Source: Annona cherimola (lineage: Eukaryota > Streptophyta > Magnoliopsida > Magnoliales > Annonaceae). From it: 64,000 nucleotides of DNA. Positions 1 through 11,113 of the stretch are shown piece after piece. The notes under the pieces are model-generated. The model did not search any database, was not told the origin of the DNA, and saw only the letters and a program-made list of their open reading frames with translations. Every line of letters starts with the position of its first letter. The stretch's first letter is position 1. The DNA lies in assembly GCA_030490835.1 (NCBI GenBank), contig CM059971.1, positions 121,304,564 to 121,368,563 on the forward strand, in the 5' to 3' direction. The position numbers and the translations under genes were made by a program.

Positions 1-500
1 CTATATTTATAACATATACAATTTTTAAACTTTTTAATGGTTATATACCCACTCTCAAAAGATACTATTGTTTACAAAATATATGTTCCCAAGGAAAATT
101 ATTTTTTGTAATTTGATAAAAACAAGACGTATTAAACACGATTAATGGCTTAGATTTTAGAAAATATGTTTTAAAATTTTAAAAATCAAGAGTAATAATA
201 GAGGCTTCCATGCTTACATAAGTATTAAATCATTCCCCATTCATCTATTTATATTTATTTATGATGCCAGAAATTACACACATTGTACATTTTTTATATT
301 ATACATTTTTTTAAAATTTTAATAGCTATATATTCACTTTCAAAAGATGTTATTTTTCCAGGATATAAGTTTCTGATAAAATTTATTTTTGATAGAATGA
401 TAAAACAAAATGTATTAATGTGGTAAATGATTTAGATTTTTAAAATATATATTTTAAATTTCCAAAGTCAACAGTAAGCACATGACAATGGTTTTTTTTT
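1..500. repeat. Diverged AT-rich direct repeat
   Basis: Two related AT-rich segments lie about 286 bp apart. Each has a stretch like tatacccactctcaaaagat (near 44-63) or its variant tattcactttcaaaagatg (near 331-349), then a T-rich stretch and a shared end with ttagattttnaaaatat. No coding frame is visible. This is probably an old repeat duplicated in place; the class is unknown. Confidence 0.45.
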
Positions 501-3060
501 CTTTTTTTCTTTTTTGTACCTGGCACTTGCGTTTCTCATCTTTTTCGAAATTTTGTGTTTGCCTTTTTCTTCAGATAATTGGGAACTCTTCTGCTTTCTC
601 AATGGGTCTAGCAAAGGCGTCGGCAATCTTGTGAATTACCGGCATTTGTTGTGTTTAATTTAATTCCCTAGTGGTAAAATGCTGTGTTCTAAGCTTCTAG
701 CTGCCGGTGGAAGGCATTGGAATACTGCAGGTTCATTTTTTAAAGAATGGCAGCATTGGAAGTGTAGACAATGCTGGATTGCTTGTTGCTTACAGCCGAA
801 GTGGAATCAGAAATGTTGATCCTTAGTCATTAAATTTCTATTTGAAGTGGCAGTAACACTTAGCTTTGTGTCAAGGGATTAGCAAGCAGATAAAGAAGGG
901 GAACAATAGCAGGTCCTCTGTGAAACTGGCAGCCCACGCATTTGCAGAGTTGCGGGTCTTCTCACATTTATAGCTGGCCGAATCACCATCCTGCGACCAG
1001 AAAAGGGACCTCGCGTTTGAGCTTACAGGATAGTTCGGTTATTTCATGACCACTGATACTAAATCTAGACGTTTTTCCTTATAAAAAAGCTGGCTGCACC
1101 AAGATGCAGGGATGAGACCACTACAGCCTGCAGGTTCTTCATAGAGCAGGCTCCGCCATTCTCTGTCGTCACATAAAATAGTTGGCAACTCTATTAACTG
1201 TTGAATTTCACCTGCTCGGGAAATAGGTAGCCTGAGGTCGTAAATTATCGAAACAATCAATCTCTGAAACAAAATGTTTACATGGCATAGCAAAGCATGT
1301 GTGAAACAAGGACCATGGCTGCTTGGCCATATGGTCCTAGCATTTTTGACTTTCATAAAATCTCTCATATGCATTTACAGCGATTTGGTGATTGCAAATA
1401 TCCTAATAAATGAGGCAGGCATAAAATTTCAGGAGGAAAAGCTTGCCGGTCCTTAATCTCAGCAGCCATGATCATGAATGCTTGGTCCACTCAAGCAAAC
1501 CATGCCTAAGCTTGTAGTTTTGATACAAAATGCAACATAATATTATATTCGCCCGTTAAGTTTTAGGCTGCTGCCCATTTCATGACAAGTTCATTTTCTA
1601 TATGCACGGTCGCGCATAGATTCTCAACAGAGATATGTCTTCATTAGAGGGACAGTCAAAGTGCAGGAGTGATATCTAAGCTTTAGGTCCCACCTAAATC
1701 AGTTTAATAACCAATGATGTTTTCTTTCAGTAAGTATCCTTTATCACTGAAAATAGCAAAATACTTAACCATATGACCATTCAAAGCCTAATAATGCTGG
1801 AAATTATGGATTAAGTGATATCATTTATCAGATAAAATCAGCACTCCAACCATCCTAGAAATTCTATCAAAACCAAAAACCAACAATAATTCCAATCAAA
1901 AAAAAAAAAAAAAAAAAACCAACAATAACAAATAAAGTAACTAAAATACGAAACATATGCAGAAGTGAGGCCATATTCACAATGCAGCAGTTGATTCTAA
2001 GCAGAAGCTGGAAGAAGGTATCAACTTTCAGATCAAAATATCCAAAATCACTACGGAAAAATTACAACTCAGAGATTTTATTCATCAGGCATCCTCTTCA
2101 AATTGATTCCAGCTACATGAGCACATTGTCATCTCAAACTCATGTAATTAACCTGACCGGGATTCAAATGCTGAAATCCCATCCTTCAATAACTCATTAA
2201 ATCTACAACAAAGAATCTTTGCACTTGTTTGTAAACTACCAATATTGTCAACAGTTTCTCAAGAACATGACCAGCCAGGGGTACCCCCCAAATCCCTCCT
2301 ATTGAAACATTTGAATGTGCTCCATTTTAGTTCATTGCATACCTAAGCACGAACCAGAAACATGTCATGCGTAACATGGATCATTGAGAGTAGGAGTAGA
2401 AATGAGTTATTGAATGGAGCAACACCTCAAATTGCTAGATAACAAGAGGACCCCACAAAAGGGGTGATTGGAGCTCCATTTGTTCCCCCTTTTGCATGGG
2501 CAGTGGAAAATCATATTTCAGATCAAAGATATCATTAATTGCAGATGTAGCTTATACCAAAAAGTAATCATATTCAAATAAATATTTTGTCAGATATGCA
2601 TTCTAAGATGGTTGCATCCGACCAGGCCTTTTTTTTTTTGACCTGTGCATGGAATTAATTCGGTCAATTAGACCACACAGTCAAATCACAGTAGCCCTAA
2701 TCTTCTTAAGCATCATCCTTTTGGCAGATATACAGTGATAAGCGATAACATTAATTCAGTGAGCCCCACTCAAGCAATCCTGTGCAATTGGAATGGCTAA
2801 TAGATCAGTTTTTTACAACGTCAAGAAAGGCGTATTACGTGCATGAGGTATGCCACCAATATATTGTTTGAAGAGGCCAGAATATATGCAGTCCTACATT
2901 CATCTGTTATAAAGACATTGTTTTCATTAATTCAGGACCTGTTTGGCATGCACTAGTTTCTTAGACATTTTCTATTTTGTTAGATAAATAAATCACTCAG
3001 TCCAGCGAAAGGAATTTCCGGAGAAAGCACTGTTAAATGGGAAATTTTCCTAAATGCACC
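501..3060. other. Gene-free stretch of ordinary composition
   Basis: Composition is less AT-extreme than the flanks, and parts (about 530-1500) look like old genic or UTR sequence, but I found no frame, splice pattern or protein motif I can defend. A 21-base A run sits at 1898-1918 and a T/C-rich run at about 490-516. The few ORFs here are at most about 110 codons and match nothing I recognise. Confidence 0.5.
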
Positions 3061-3420
3061 GTTAATTTAGACAGATGGCCCCTTCCAAATTCAGTTGCTC
3101 CACCCTTACGTGTTTTATTATTGTCGTCGTTGTCGTCGTCGTCGATCTGAGGCAGGCAGCCCGGTTAAAACGAGCTAGGGCACGACTTGCGGGTGAGTGG
3201 ATTCGAGGTCTGGCCACTGGATTTCTCGTTGGACTCATTTCCTTGCTTTTTTCACTCCATAACACCACGACATGTTTTTCCCCCTTTCGGAAGGCTTCCT
3301 ACAGATCATGGCCAGGATCAGCGGAAGCATAATTTTCCCCGTGAGACAGGACGTATAAGATCCGGTCCCATTTTTATCATCATCAATTCCACTTCAAGTT
3401 GATCCTGGGAAAAGTTGCTG
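3061..3420. other. GC-richer patch with GTC trinucleotide tract
   Basis: A short imperfect GTC/GTT tract (about 3118-3146) would read as poly-valine in one frame. Short overlapping ORFs exist on both strands but show no domain, and codon use does not favour one frame. Unassigned. Confidence 0.4.
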
Positions 3421-3429
3421 TTTTCGTAT

Positions 3430-3660
3430 GCTTATTTATATAAAATGATTATAATGTTTTTTAAAATTTATCTTTTATTTTTTCATAAACATATTTTTCC
3501 AAGTGTATTTAACCGTTTTACATTTAAAAACTATATTTTAAAAATTAAAAATAAATATTTAAAGGTATTGCGTGTTAATAAAACTTAATATATGAGTTAA
3601 GCGTATTTAGAAAGACATGTTTATGAAAAAAATTAAAAAAATAAAAACCTCATCGTATAT
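3430..3660. repeat. Foldback MITE-like element
   Basis: The two halves are inverted copies: the left arm near 3482-3512 (cataaacat..gtatttaac) matches the reverse complement of the right arm near 3597-3632 (gttaa..gtattt..atgtttatg). The arm vocabulary is the same as in the better-defined foldback element at 4268-4611. Ends and target duplication are not resolved. Confidence 0.5.
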
Positions 3661-4259
3661 AATATTATAATTATGGTCCCTCATTTATTCTTGAGGAAAA
3701 AAAAAAAAAAAAACAGAAAAAGGAAAAGTAATAGTGAGGGTCGGATGGGTAGTACCGAAAGTTTGCCGGGAATCCCGTGGACATTAAACGAACGATATTG
3801 GTTGGCTGCTTGGAAATTGCAATAAACAGCTCGCGCAACAAGAAGAGATCCTCATTGAAGATGTGGGAAGTCATTGTCATTTTTCAGCCTACCACGAACC
3901 GCAAGGTTGGTAGCTAGGCTGCGTGCAACTTTATGAAAAATAGTGCTTTTCTGATGCTTGGTGAGAGGGAAGTGCCGTTAATTTAACAGGATAGAGATAT
4001 CAGACGGCTCGCAGACGCAGGACAAAGATTGTCTTAGTTGATTAGCTCTGTCTCACACCACCTAACAGTCTAACACGCTGCCAGCTGCATGTATAATAGA
4101 TATAACATAATGGAATAAGTCCTATTATATTATATTATTAGGGACTTCCCCGTAATCAGCAATCATCCAAGAACTCCTCCAAATAAGCATAGTAGTGGGC
4201 CCGGAGCAGGTGACTCACAGGCTCATAGCAATGGGGCCGCAAAATGGGTCTTTGAGCAC
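3661..4259. other. Gene-free stretch
   Basis: Mixed-composition sequence with an A run near 3697-3713. I see no gene, repeat or RNA I can support. Confidence 0.4.
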
Positions 4260-4267
4260 AATTAAAG

Positions 4268-4611
4268 GGACGCCGATTGTATGCTCCCGGGCACATACAT
4301 CCTTTTTTATTTTTTTTGAAATTTTTTTTTATAATACTATAAATTTAAGTGTATTTAATATATGTATTAATTTTTATTTTTTATTTTTGAAAATCAGTAG
4401 CATTACTAAAATTACTTAAAATGCTACTGATTTTCAAAAATTAAAAATAAATATCTAAAATACTCCAAAAATGGTAAAAATTTATACATATATTAAATAC
4501 ACCTAGATTAACAATCTTGTAAAAAAAATTTCAAAAAAATTTTAAAAAAAGAGTGTATGCTCTCAGGAGCATTGAGAGCTCAATGCTTCAACGAGCATAC
4601 GATCGGCGTCC
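4268..4611. mobile_element. Foldback MITE with 8-9 bp target duplication
   Basis: The termini are inverted: GGACGCCGATTGTATGCTC on the left and GGACGCCGATCGTATGCTC on the complementary strand of the right end. The whole 344 bp folds on itself around a centre near 4415, where the 16-mer gaaaatcagtagcatt faces its reverse complement aatgctactgattttc. The flanks carry AATTAAAG (4260-4267 and 4613-4620). With one more, mismatched base the repeat is 9 bp, the length expected for Mutator-type elements. No coding capacity. Confidence 0.75.
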
Positions 4612-4703
4612 TAATTAAAGATGGTCATCCCGCTACTTTAAAAAAAAAAGGTCATACAAGCAGTGAATTTGAGGCCCACATGAAAGTTAAAATACGAATG
4701 AAT

Positions 4704-5051
4704 GATCTTGTTAGTCGGACTAAGTAAATATCTCGCTTAGTCCAATCGGAAAAAATCCATTAAAAATATTTTTTATTTTGTCTTTATACACTTGTTTATT
4801 TAAGTATATTTAACATTTAAAATTGAGTTTTATTATTTTTAGATATTTATATATTTTTTTAAGATTTGTAAACATCTATGTGTATTTGTGCTTAAAAATC
4901 TCAAAAAAAATATATACACATATCCAAAATAATAAAACTTAGTTCAAATGTTAAATACACATAAATAACAAGTGTATAAAGAAAAAAGTAAAAATATTTT
5001 AAATGAATTTTTTAAGATAAGTCACATTTGCTTAGCTTGACTAAGAAGATC
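4704..5051. mobile_element. Foldback MITE
   Basis: The ends are inverted (GATCTTGTTAGTC on the left; GATCTTCTTAGTC on the reverse strand at the right). The AT-rich arms carry the shared motif cttgtttatttaagtatattt on the left and its complement on the right. I found no target duplication. Non-coding. Confidence 0.6.
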
Positions 5052-5118
5052 ACTTCTCTAAAATATGTCACGTGATTTTATATTGCTACCCATAAACTAT
5101 GTGATTCAAATGTAGCTA

Positions 5119-5317
5119 GGGGGGTCTCACCTAAATTATCCATCTTACAAAATTTAATAAAATTTTAAATTTTTTGGTACTTTATTTTCACTTTTTAAAA
5201 ATAAAAAATGGTGCATATATCCATACTTGATTTTTTATTTTTAAAAAATCAAAATAAAATACCAAAGAAATTCAAATTTATTAAATTTCACAATGTGGAA
5301 GATCAATGTCAACCCCC
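5119..5317. mobile_element. Short palindromic element
   Basis: The left arm (gggggtctc..., then tttggtactttattttcac) pairs with the right arm (gaaaataaaataccaaag-like, then gtcaaccccc). The centre is near 5215. This is a foldback-type MITE of about 200 bp without a coding frame. Ends are set by the G5/C5 runs. Confidence 0.5.
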
Positions 5318-5399
5318 ACATACATGTAAAAAATTGAAATAAAAAATATTTTTTGCAGCCCATAAATTTGTCAATGCAATGCTAATTAGAAAATAGAAT

Positions 5400-6230
5400 A
5401 AATTGGCCGCCGAAGAGGGAGGAGAGGATGGAGAATCGGCTCTTCTTCTCGTCGGCGCTGACCTGGGGCGTGCTAGAGGAGTCGGTGGCTGTGGAACTAG
5501 CTGTGCTGGTGCTGCTAGGCGTCGGATCAACGACAGATGCAAGGGGAGATAGAGCAGGAAAAGGAGAGAGGGAGGGACTAGCTTGCGGCGGCGGGCGGGG
5601 ATGGCTGAGGATAGAATTTTTGACAGGATTCTTCTGGACTGGGCTTCGATGAGGGCAAGAAGACGCTTGCGGAGGCAGGAAAGGCCAACGCTGATGCCGA
5701 CTCCCTCATTTGATTTGTACAAGTCGCATCTTCCTATTCTTCCAATTTTCAAATTCAGGCACCATGAATCAATTTTGTAGTTAACAAATCTGGGTGGAGA
5801 TTCATCATAGGTGGTGGAGATCTACCAACAATGATCAACCTATGAGATCTGAAATCGATTTGCAAATCCTGATTTGATTACAGTAGCAACATTTAGAAGT
5901 TCTGTTTTCTTTAAGCTGACGGTGCATGTGCTACTATCCCCTTTTATTCCACCATCAATTTCTCTTTTGCAGACAAATCTTGTCTCTCCACATCGAAAGC
6001 TATCTATTTCTACAAGTAGTGCCTTGCAAGCGAGAAATATTTTTTTAAAATTTGCTTGATCAGTTTAATAGTTATCTAAACTGAATCTGATCGCCCCATC
6101 GACGCTCTTCATCCGCATCGGTAAGAGAAATGCAGGTGGGTCTCCTCCATCTCCTGTCACCGTCTTTCTGGAAGTGGAGGAGTAAGGGAAGAATCAGTAG
6201 TATTTTGGTCATTTGGAAATATTCCTCCAC
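5400..6230. other. GC-rich unassigned patch in AT-rich surroundings
   Basis: About 5405-5720 is strongly GC-rich, with overlapping ORFs on both strands (up to 147 codons on minus, 5309-5752). The minus translation is Pro/Arg/Ser-rich low complexity, the usual look of non-coding CG-rich DNA. Downstream (5720-6230) composition returns to normal. It could be a captured 5' exon or UTR inside an old DNA transposon: MULE-like text such as gggtatatttgaaatta follows at about 6340. No termini are defined. Confidence 0.35.
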
Positions 6231-6784
6231 CCAATTTTACTATGTTTTATGCTTCTTTAACAGACGTTGACGGGGTTGTTTTTGATATTTGGCCCGTTCT
6301 TAACAGGCATATATAAAAATTTTCATATTAATGGGTATATTTGAAATTAAGGGCAAATGTTATGGGTACATTTAAAATTGACTATATATTTTAATGCATA
6401 TGAGGACTTATTTTATAGTAAACTGCACTCTAATTATGATGTACTTATACATATACACGTGTGCAGGCAAGAGCATGGGTTTCTCTTCTAGTTTCCAGCA
6501 TTGTGTGAAGGAGCACGATTGTACGAGTGGGGTAACCGAGGGGCCACAAGACGCTTGAGTCCCGCAAACCTATTTCGGGTGAAAGAGTAATCAAAACTCA
6601 CATAACAAGCAACCATGTAATATAGGATTATATCATTGGGATATTTAAGTAATTTTTATCTTAAAGAACAGTTATTTTGAAATTCAGAAAAACCCATATA
6701 TGTACTAAAAATTATAAATTTTGATATATATTAAATACATTTAGGTCCATATTTATATAGAAAATGAAATAAATATATGTGCCC

Positions 6785-8808
6785 CGCTATCTGGACAGGT
6801 GGTAAATATTGATAAAATAGCTGTGTTTTTTAGTTCAAATGTCAGGAGAAATATGAGAAGTGACCTCACTCATCTGCTTGGATCTATGGGTCATGACCTT
6901 GACCGCTATCTGGGGCTTCCTACATGGCTTGGTAGGTCAAAAAAATGCATGTGCAAAGGACTAAAACAACGTATTTGGAACAAAATTCAATGATGGAAGG
7001 GTAAGCTTCTTTCTTGGGGGGGAAAAGAGGTCCTAATCAAAGTAGTTGCCCAAGCTATCCCGACCTACACGATGAATATCTTTTTGCTCCCAAAATTATT
7101 TTGTAACGAAATCAATGGAATGCTTAGCAGATTCTGGTGGGGGGGGGAACAGGAAAATAAGCGCAAAATGAGTTGGGTTGCATTGAGGGATATGCGCACA
7201 TCAAAGTTATCGAGCGGACTGGGGTTCAGGGAGTTATATTCTTTCAATCATGCTCTCCTAGGCAAACAGGTTTGGCGCCTCATTTCGCGAACAAATTCGC
7301 TATACATCAAGTCCTCAAAGCTAAATACTTTCCGTATGATAATATTTGGAGCTGCAACGCAAAACCCTCTGACTCTTTCACCTGGAAGAGCATTCTCAAG
7401 GCAAGGGAGATTGTCCGAAATGGTTGCAAATGGCATATTGGTAATGGGAAGCGGGTGCATTTTTTCAAGGAGATGTGGCTTGATGACCGGCTGACCAAAG
7501 TGGGCCCCCTCCCATTATCGATCCCGGATGATGTGTTGGTCGATCATTTCGTAAATTCTGTTGAGCACTCATAGAATATGGACAGGATTGTGGCGACGGT
7601 GGGGGAGGTGGGATGGCGACAAATCTGTCAAGTCCCTCTACCTCAAACAGATGATGAGGACCGACTGTTCTGGATACACGAACCAAATGTCATGTATTCT
7701 GTGAAATCCGCCTACTGGCTTTTGAGTATGGCAGGGGACAACCCGTCCAACTCGGGCATATATAAAGCAATTTGGAAGACAAAGCTACCGAGTAAAATTA
7801 CAATATTTGGATGGAGACTATTCAGAGATGCCCTCCCAACACTGAAAAATTTACTTATGAGGGGTATCGAAGTGGATCAGTGTTGTTTCTTTTGCAGAAC
7901 AGAAACGGAGGATGCTACCCACATTTTCACAGGGTGTCAGTACACAAGGGATATTTTTTTGAAAGCTATAAGAATTACCAATTCTTGGGCAATGGTTCAG
8001 GATATTTTTAGAATCCTTGTTTCAACGAACGGGCCGGAGAACCTCGCTTTCTTCATCCTCTACTGCTGGCGGGTGTGGTATTTTCTCAACAAGCTCAAAG
8101 AAGAGAAGGTTCAACCAATTTTTACCAATATTATCGTCTGGTGCGAGGACTACCTTGAGCAGCACAGGAGGGCAAAATTTCTTATTCAGGATGGGGCGAT
8201 TGACCGGCCTTTGGTGGTAAGATGGTCCAAACCACCAATTGGGTTTCTCAAGATGAATGTTGATGCACGGAAACATGAAGATAACCACACCTTGGGTTTT
8301 GCGGCTGTTATCCGGGATTTTTATGGGCGTTTCATTGCTGCAAAGGGCTGGAGACGAAGGGGCAACATGGGTCCTTTGTGTATGGAGGCGACTGCTTTTC
8401 TTTTGGGTCTCAAATGGGCTCTCCACCTAAGGTTGAGGAATGTGCAGATAGAAACTGATTCTCTCCTCCTCTTCAACTACCTGTTGAATGAAGAACACGT
8501 TCTATCACCTGTTGGGGTTCTCATTGGGGAGATCAAATCTCTCATATCATCTACCCAACACTTTTCTGCCCATCACGTGTTAAGACAAGGAAATATTGTT
8601 GTTCATTCTTTAGCAGATTTTGTATCTATTTCTTTTTTAGATAGCCAAGTTTGGTAGGGTAACTCTCCTCAAATTATTCTGGAAAAAATTTGTAAAGACA
8701 ATTTTTTTGGCAATAAATTGCATAGATCTCCTTATCCCTCCCTTCCCTCATAGTGCAGGGGAGAGGGGATAGGGTATTTCCTTTTTATAAAAAAAAAAAA
8801 AAAAAAAA
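6785..8808 (+). mobile_element. 5'-truncated L1-type LINE
   Basis: A decayed plant non-LTR retrotransposon runs from the middle of the reverse transcriptase to a 20-base A tail (8789-8808). The endonuclease and catalytic RT palm are missing, so it was 5'-truncated, probably at insertion. The left edge is set by the first recognisable RT residues at about 6785. I found no convincing target duplication. It lies tail-to-tail with the MAP3K gene, whose stop codon is about 270 bp beyond the A tail. Confidence 0.85.
6799..8657 (+). pseudogene. LINE ORF2 remnant: RT thumb, zf-RVT and RNase H
   Basis: The order matches plant LINE ORF2. RT connection/thumb comes first (LGLPTWLGRSKK, then VLIKVVAQAIPTY and the FWWGG motif), then a zf-RVT-like region (SAYWLLSMAG ... 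KLPSKITIFGWR ... CCFFCRTETEDATHIF), then an RNase H domain with acidic residues in NVDARKH, CMEATAF, IETDS and HSLADF. It is broken: an in-frame stop near 6991, a frame change near 7315, a stop at 7574, and a final open piece of 359 codons (7578-8657). The last piece alone could be mistaken for a plant RNase H-like gene, but its fusion to RT sequence and the poly(A) argue for a LINE. It cannot encode an active enzyme. Confidence 0.85.
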
Positions 8809-9081
8809 GATCATTACTTTTTAATAAAATATTGATAAGCTTTTGCCAAAAACCCATTTTATGGGATAAATGCTCTATGTTATGAATTATGTCCATGAAC
8901 TGGGAACCAGCTTGGCTCCACTGTTTTGAATGGAATTGAGGCATAGATTCTGTGAATTGTTATGGTCATGAACTGAGAATCGGCTTAGACCTGAGCGCAC
9001 TACTTCCGCTCAGCAGTGACTATGGACTGCAGCGCCCATCGGCTCCCCTGTTGTAGGATATGCACTCAGGCTCATGCTGTT

Positions 9082-10449
9082 TCAGTCGATGCCTTCCAAA
9101 TATTGATCACAAGAGTCAGAAACAGAAGTCATTATTAGCCAATGTTGCAGAACACTTGATTTTATTGAAGTGGGAGTTTCATTTGGAGTAAGAAAATCTT
9201 TTGGACGGTTACATGGTAATGCAAAGAATCCTTTCAAACACATACTGTGGATGAAACTACTACGGCAATTCCAACAGTTTTCGCTCGTGCTGCTGCACGA
9301 GGGAGCACCCTCTTCAATCAAAGGGCAATTATGAAATGCCTGGCCTTCTTCATTCTCGCCAGCTGAGTGTGGCGCACCCATCTCTTCAACCGTACTCTGA
9401 CCCACTTGCTCCGAAGTACTCTCTACGGGTTCGCTTTCCCTAATTGTCATCCAATCCCCCTCGCAGGTCCAATCGGGCATTGAAGAGGACAAACCCCCGC
9501 CAATTAGTCGCTGCATTCGTTCAGAGGGAGAATTCTGAGAAGTATGATTGGGGGTTGTCGAATCTTCGTCGATCTGGTCCTCGCCGAGCGACTCCCACAT
9601 GGCGTTATCGAGGATACTCTTCGGCGAATTCGTGATGGGAGCGTCCGAAACTTGTTTCGGGGCAGAATTCAATCCGTCCACCACAAACGGATGCTGAAGG
9701 AGCTCATGAACCGTCCATCTCTCCTCAGGAAGTCGCCTCAAACACCTGCCCAGGAAATCCTTAGCGGGTTCTGAAAGCCAGCCTGGAGATTCCGGCACAT
9801 CATTCGAGTGACTGATCCGATGCAGGGCAGTAACCGGGTCGGTGACTTCTGGCCAAGGCTGGCGTCCGGTCGCCATTTCAATAAATGTGCACCCAAATGC
9901 CCACACATCCGCCGCATAGCTCTGCTCTTCCCCACGGGCGACTTCAGGCGCCATGTACAGCGGCGTCCCGGCGATTCTTGCCGATTCCCCAGCCCTCTTC
10001 GCGCAACCCAAGTCGCCGATCTTTACCCGGTCGTCCGACCCAACCAGCACATTCCGCCCCTTGATATCGCAATGCACCAGCCCCTTGGAATGAATGTACG
10101 CCAAGCCCTGCAGAATTTCGCGGGAGAAAGATTGGATAGCGTCCTCCTCCAGCCGACCTCCGCGCTTGTGGATCACGTCCGTCAGCGTGCCGCGGTCGGC
10201 GTACTCCATCAAGAGGTTGTAGAGTCGCCGGCCGTTCTCGACCGTGACGTCCTGGCCCAAATAGCCGACCACCCGCGGGCAATCGAGCTGAGACAGAATT
10301 CTCTGCTCTTGGCGCAATTGCTCGGAAAACGCCAGCTCCGCGGACTTGACGGCGAAGATCTTGCCAGACAGGTGGTGTGTAGCGATGGAGACGGTGGCCG
10401 ACGAGCCGCGGCCAATGACGCGGCCCCTCGTCCAATTGTACGTGCCCAT
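9082..10449 (-). CDS. MAP kinase kinase kinase, MAPKKK17/18-like
   Basis: This intronless gene encodes 455 residues. The kinase domain covers about residues 6-262: glycine loop GRGSSATV, lysine in AVKSAE, catalytic loop HCDIKGRNVL (Cys instead of Arg before the Asp), DLG in place of DFG, and MAPEVARGEE. The C-terminal third is non-catalytic and acidic, with the NSPKSILDN...WESL and DWTCEGDWMTI patches I associate with the plant MEKK subgroup that includes Arabidopsis MAPKKK17/18/19. That group phosphorylates MAP2Ks and is tied to abscisic acid and senescence signalling. An in-frame GTG lies just before the ATG at 10449, which I take as the start. Two G-boxes and a TATA box lie upstream. The frame is open throughout, so it is probably functional. 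The MEKK-subgroup assignment is firm; the exact orthologue is not. Confidence 0.92.
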   Translation of the reverse strand: MGTYNWTRGRVIGRGSSATVSIATHHLSGKIFAVKSAELAFSEQLRQEQRILSQLDCPRVVGYLGQDVTVENGRRLYNLLMEYADRGTLTDVIHKRGGRLEEDAIQSFSREILQGLAYIHSKGLVHCDIKGRNVLVGSDDRVKIGDLGCAKRAGESARIAGTPLYMAPEVARGEEQSYAADVWAFGCTFIEMATGRQPWPEVTDPVTALHRISHSNDVPESPGWLSEPAKDFLGRCLRRLPEERWTVHELLQHPFVVDGLNSAPKQVSDAPITNSPKSILDNAMWESLGEDQIDEDSTTPNHTSQNSPSERMQRLIGGGLSSSMPDWTCEGDWMTIRESEPVESTSEQVGQSTVEEMGAPHSAGENEEGQAFHNCPLIEEGAPSCSSTSENCWNCRSSFIHSMCLKGFFALPCNRPKDFLTPNETPTSIKSSVLQHWLIMTSVSDSCDQYLEGID

Positions 10450-10545
10450 CACGTAACTTGAGTTTCAGGGCGGATGGGTTTGGGAGCAGAGAAGAGAAGG
10501 GAGAGGGGGAAATGGCCTGTTGGGGTGGGAATTGAGGTTCTGGCC

Positions 10546-10553
10546 GTTATATA
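10546..10553 (-). promoter_or_regulatory. TATA box of the MAP3K gene
   Basis: On the minus strand this reads TATATAAC, about 97 bp before the ATG. That would place transcription start near 10515-10520 and give a 5' leader of about 70 bases. It is the only good TATA match in the first 250 bp upstream. Confidence 0.6.
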
Positions 10554-10678
10554 CGAGATGGGTGGGGTGGGAAGTTGAACGGCGAATTGTCTTTTGTCGG
10601 CATTTACAGTACTGTCCGAGGAGGCGGCCTTGAGACTTTATTCACGAGTCGCGGCTCTCCCCGCTCTCCCGTGGTTTC

Positions 10679-10686
10679 CCACGTGG
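10679..10686. promoter_or_regulatory. G-box / ABRE core, proximal
   Basis: Perfect palindrome CCACGTGG, about 130 bp upstream of the TATA box. ACGTG-core sites of this kind are bound by bZIP (ABF/AREB, GBF) and bHLH factors. It fits the known ABA induction of MAPKKK17/18-type genes, but the function here is inferred. Confidence 0.6.
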
Positions 10687-10775
10687 AGTAAAGAGGCCTC
10701 GACGCCTCTGCCGCCCTTGGGCGGTTGCGTCTGTCTCCCACAAAGTCACGCACCCTCAGAACTCCTCACGAACTC

Positions 10776-10783
10776 CCACGTGG
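10776..10783. promoter_or_regulatory. G-box / ABRE core, distal
   Basis: A second perfect CCACGTGG, 97 bp further upstream. On the minus strand it reads GCCACGTGGG, close to the strong ABRE consensus. A half-site ACGTGGG also occurs at 11061-11067. Confidence 0.6.
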
Positions 10784-11040
10784 CGCCTCGCCACAGGCCG
10801 GCCTGAGCTGAGCTGCCCTAACATGCGAATTCTCGGAACGGTATAATACGACTGGGGTTTGGTTGATCTGGAATAAAGAAAACACTAAAATAAAGGCTTT
10901 AGCATTATTGGCTTGTGTTTCGCGTGTCGAAAATGGATACGAACATGGATGTTTGGTGGCGCAATCTGACTGCGTGGGCCGAACGGTCAAAATAGCCAGA
11001 TGAGTTACCCCCGGTGAGAGCATCGTATATGGACGGACAA

Positions 11041-11113
11041 CGGTTCAGTGTATGATTGTTACGTGGGAAGGTTATTGCCGAACGTGACGGACGGTTCAGT
11101 GTATGATTGTTAC
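11041..11113. repeat. 22-bp direct repeat in the MAP3K upstream region
   Basis: The 22-mer beginning cggttcagtgtatgattg is present at 11041-11062 and exactly repeated at 11092-11113. After both copies related text follows (acgtgggaag against acttgccacttgggaag). It lies about 590-660 bp upstream of the MAP3K ATG, so it may be promoter sequence or an old local duplication. Confidence 0.75.

Noticed and set aside
5309..5752. 147-codon minus ORF
   Set aside because: Pro/Ser/Arg-rich, overlapping plus ORFs of similar quality; looks like GC-rich non-coding DNA.
7578..8657. Stand-alone RNase H-like host gene
   Set aside because: The upstream DNA continues as broken LINE reverse transcriptase and a poly(A) tail follows, so it is LINE ORF2 debris.
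9808..10461. 217-codon plus-strand ORF opposite the MAP3K
   Set aside because: It lies antisense to a conserved kinase domain and shows no motif; open by reflection of the kinase codons.
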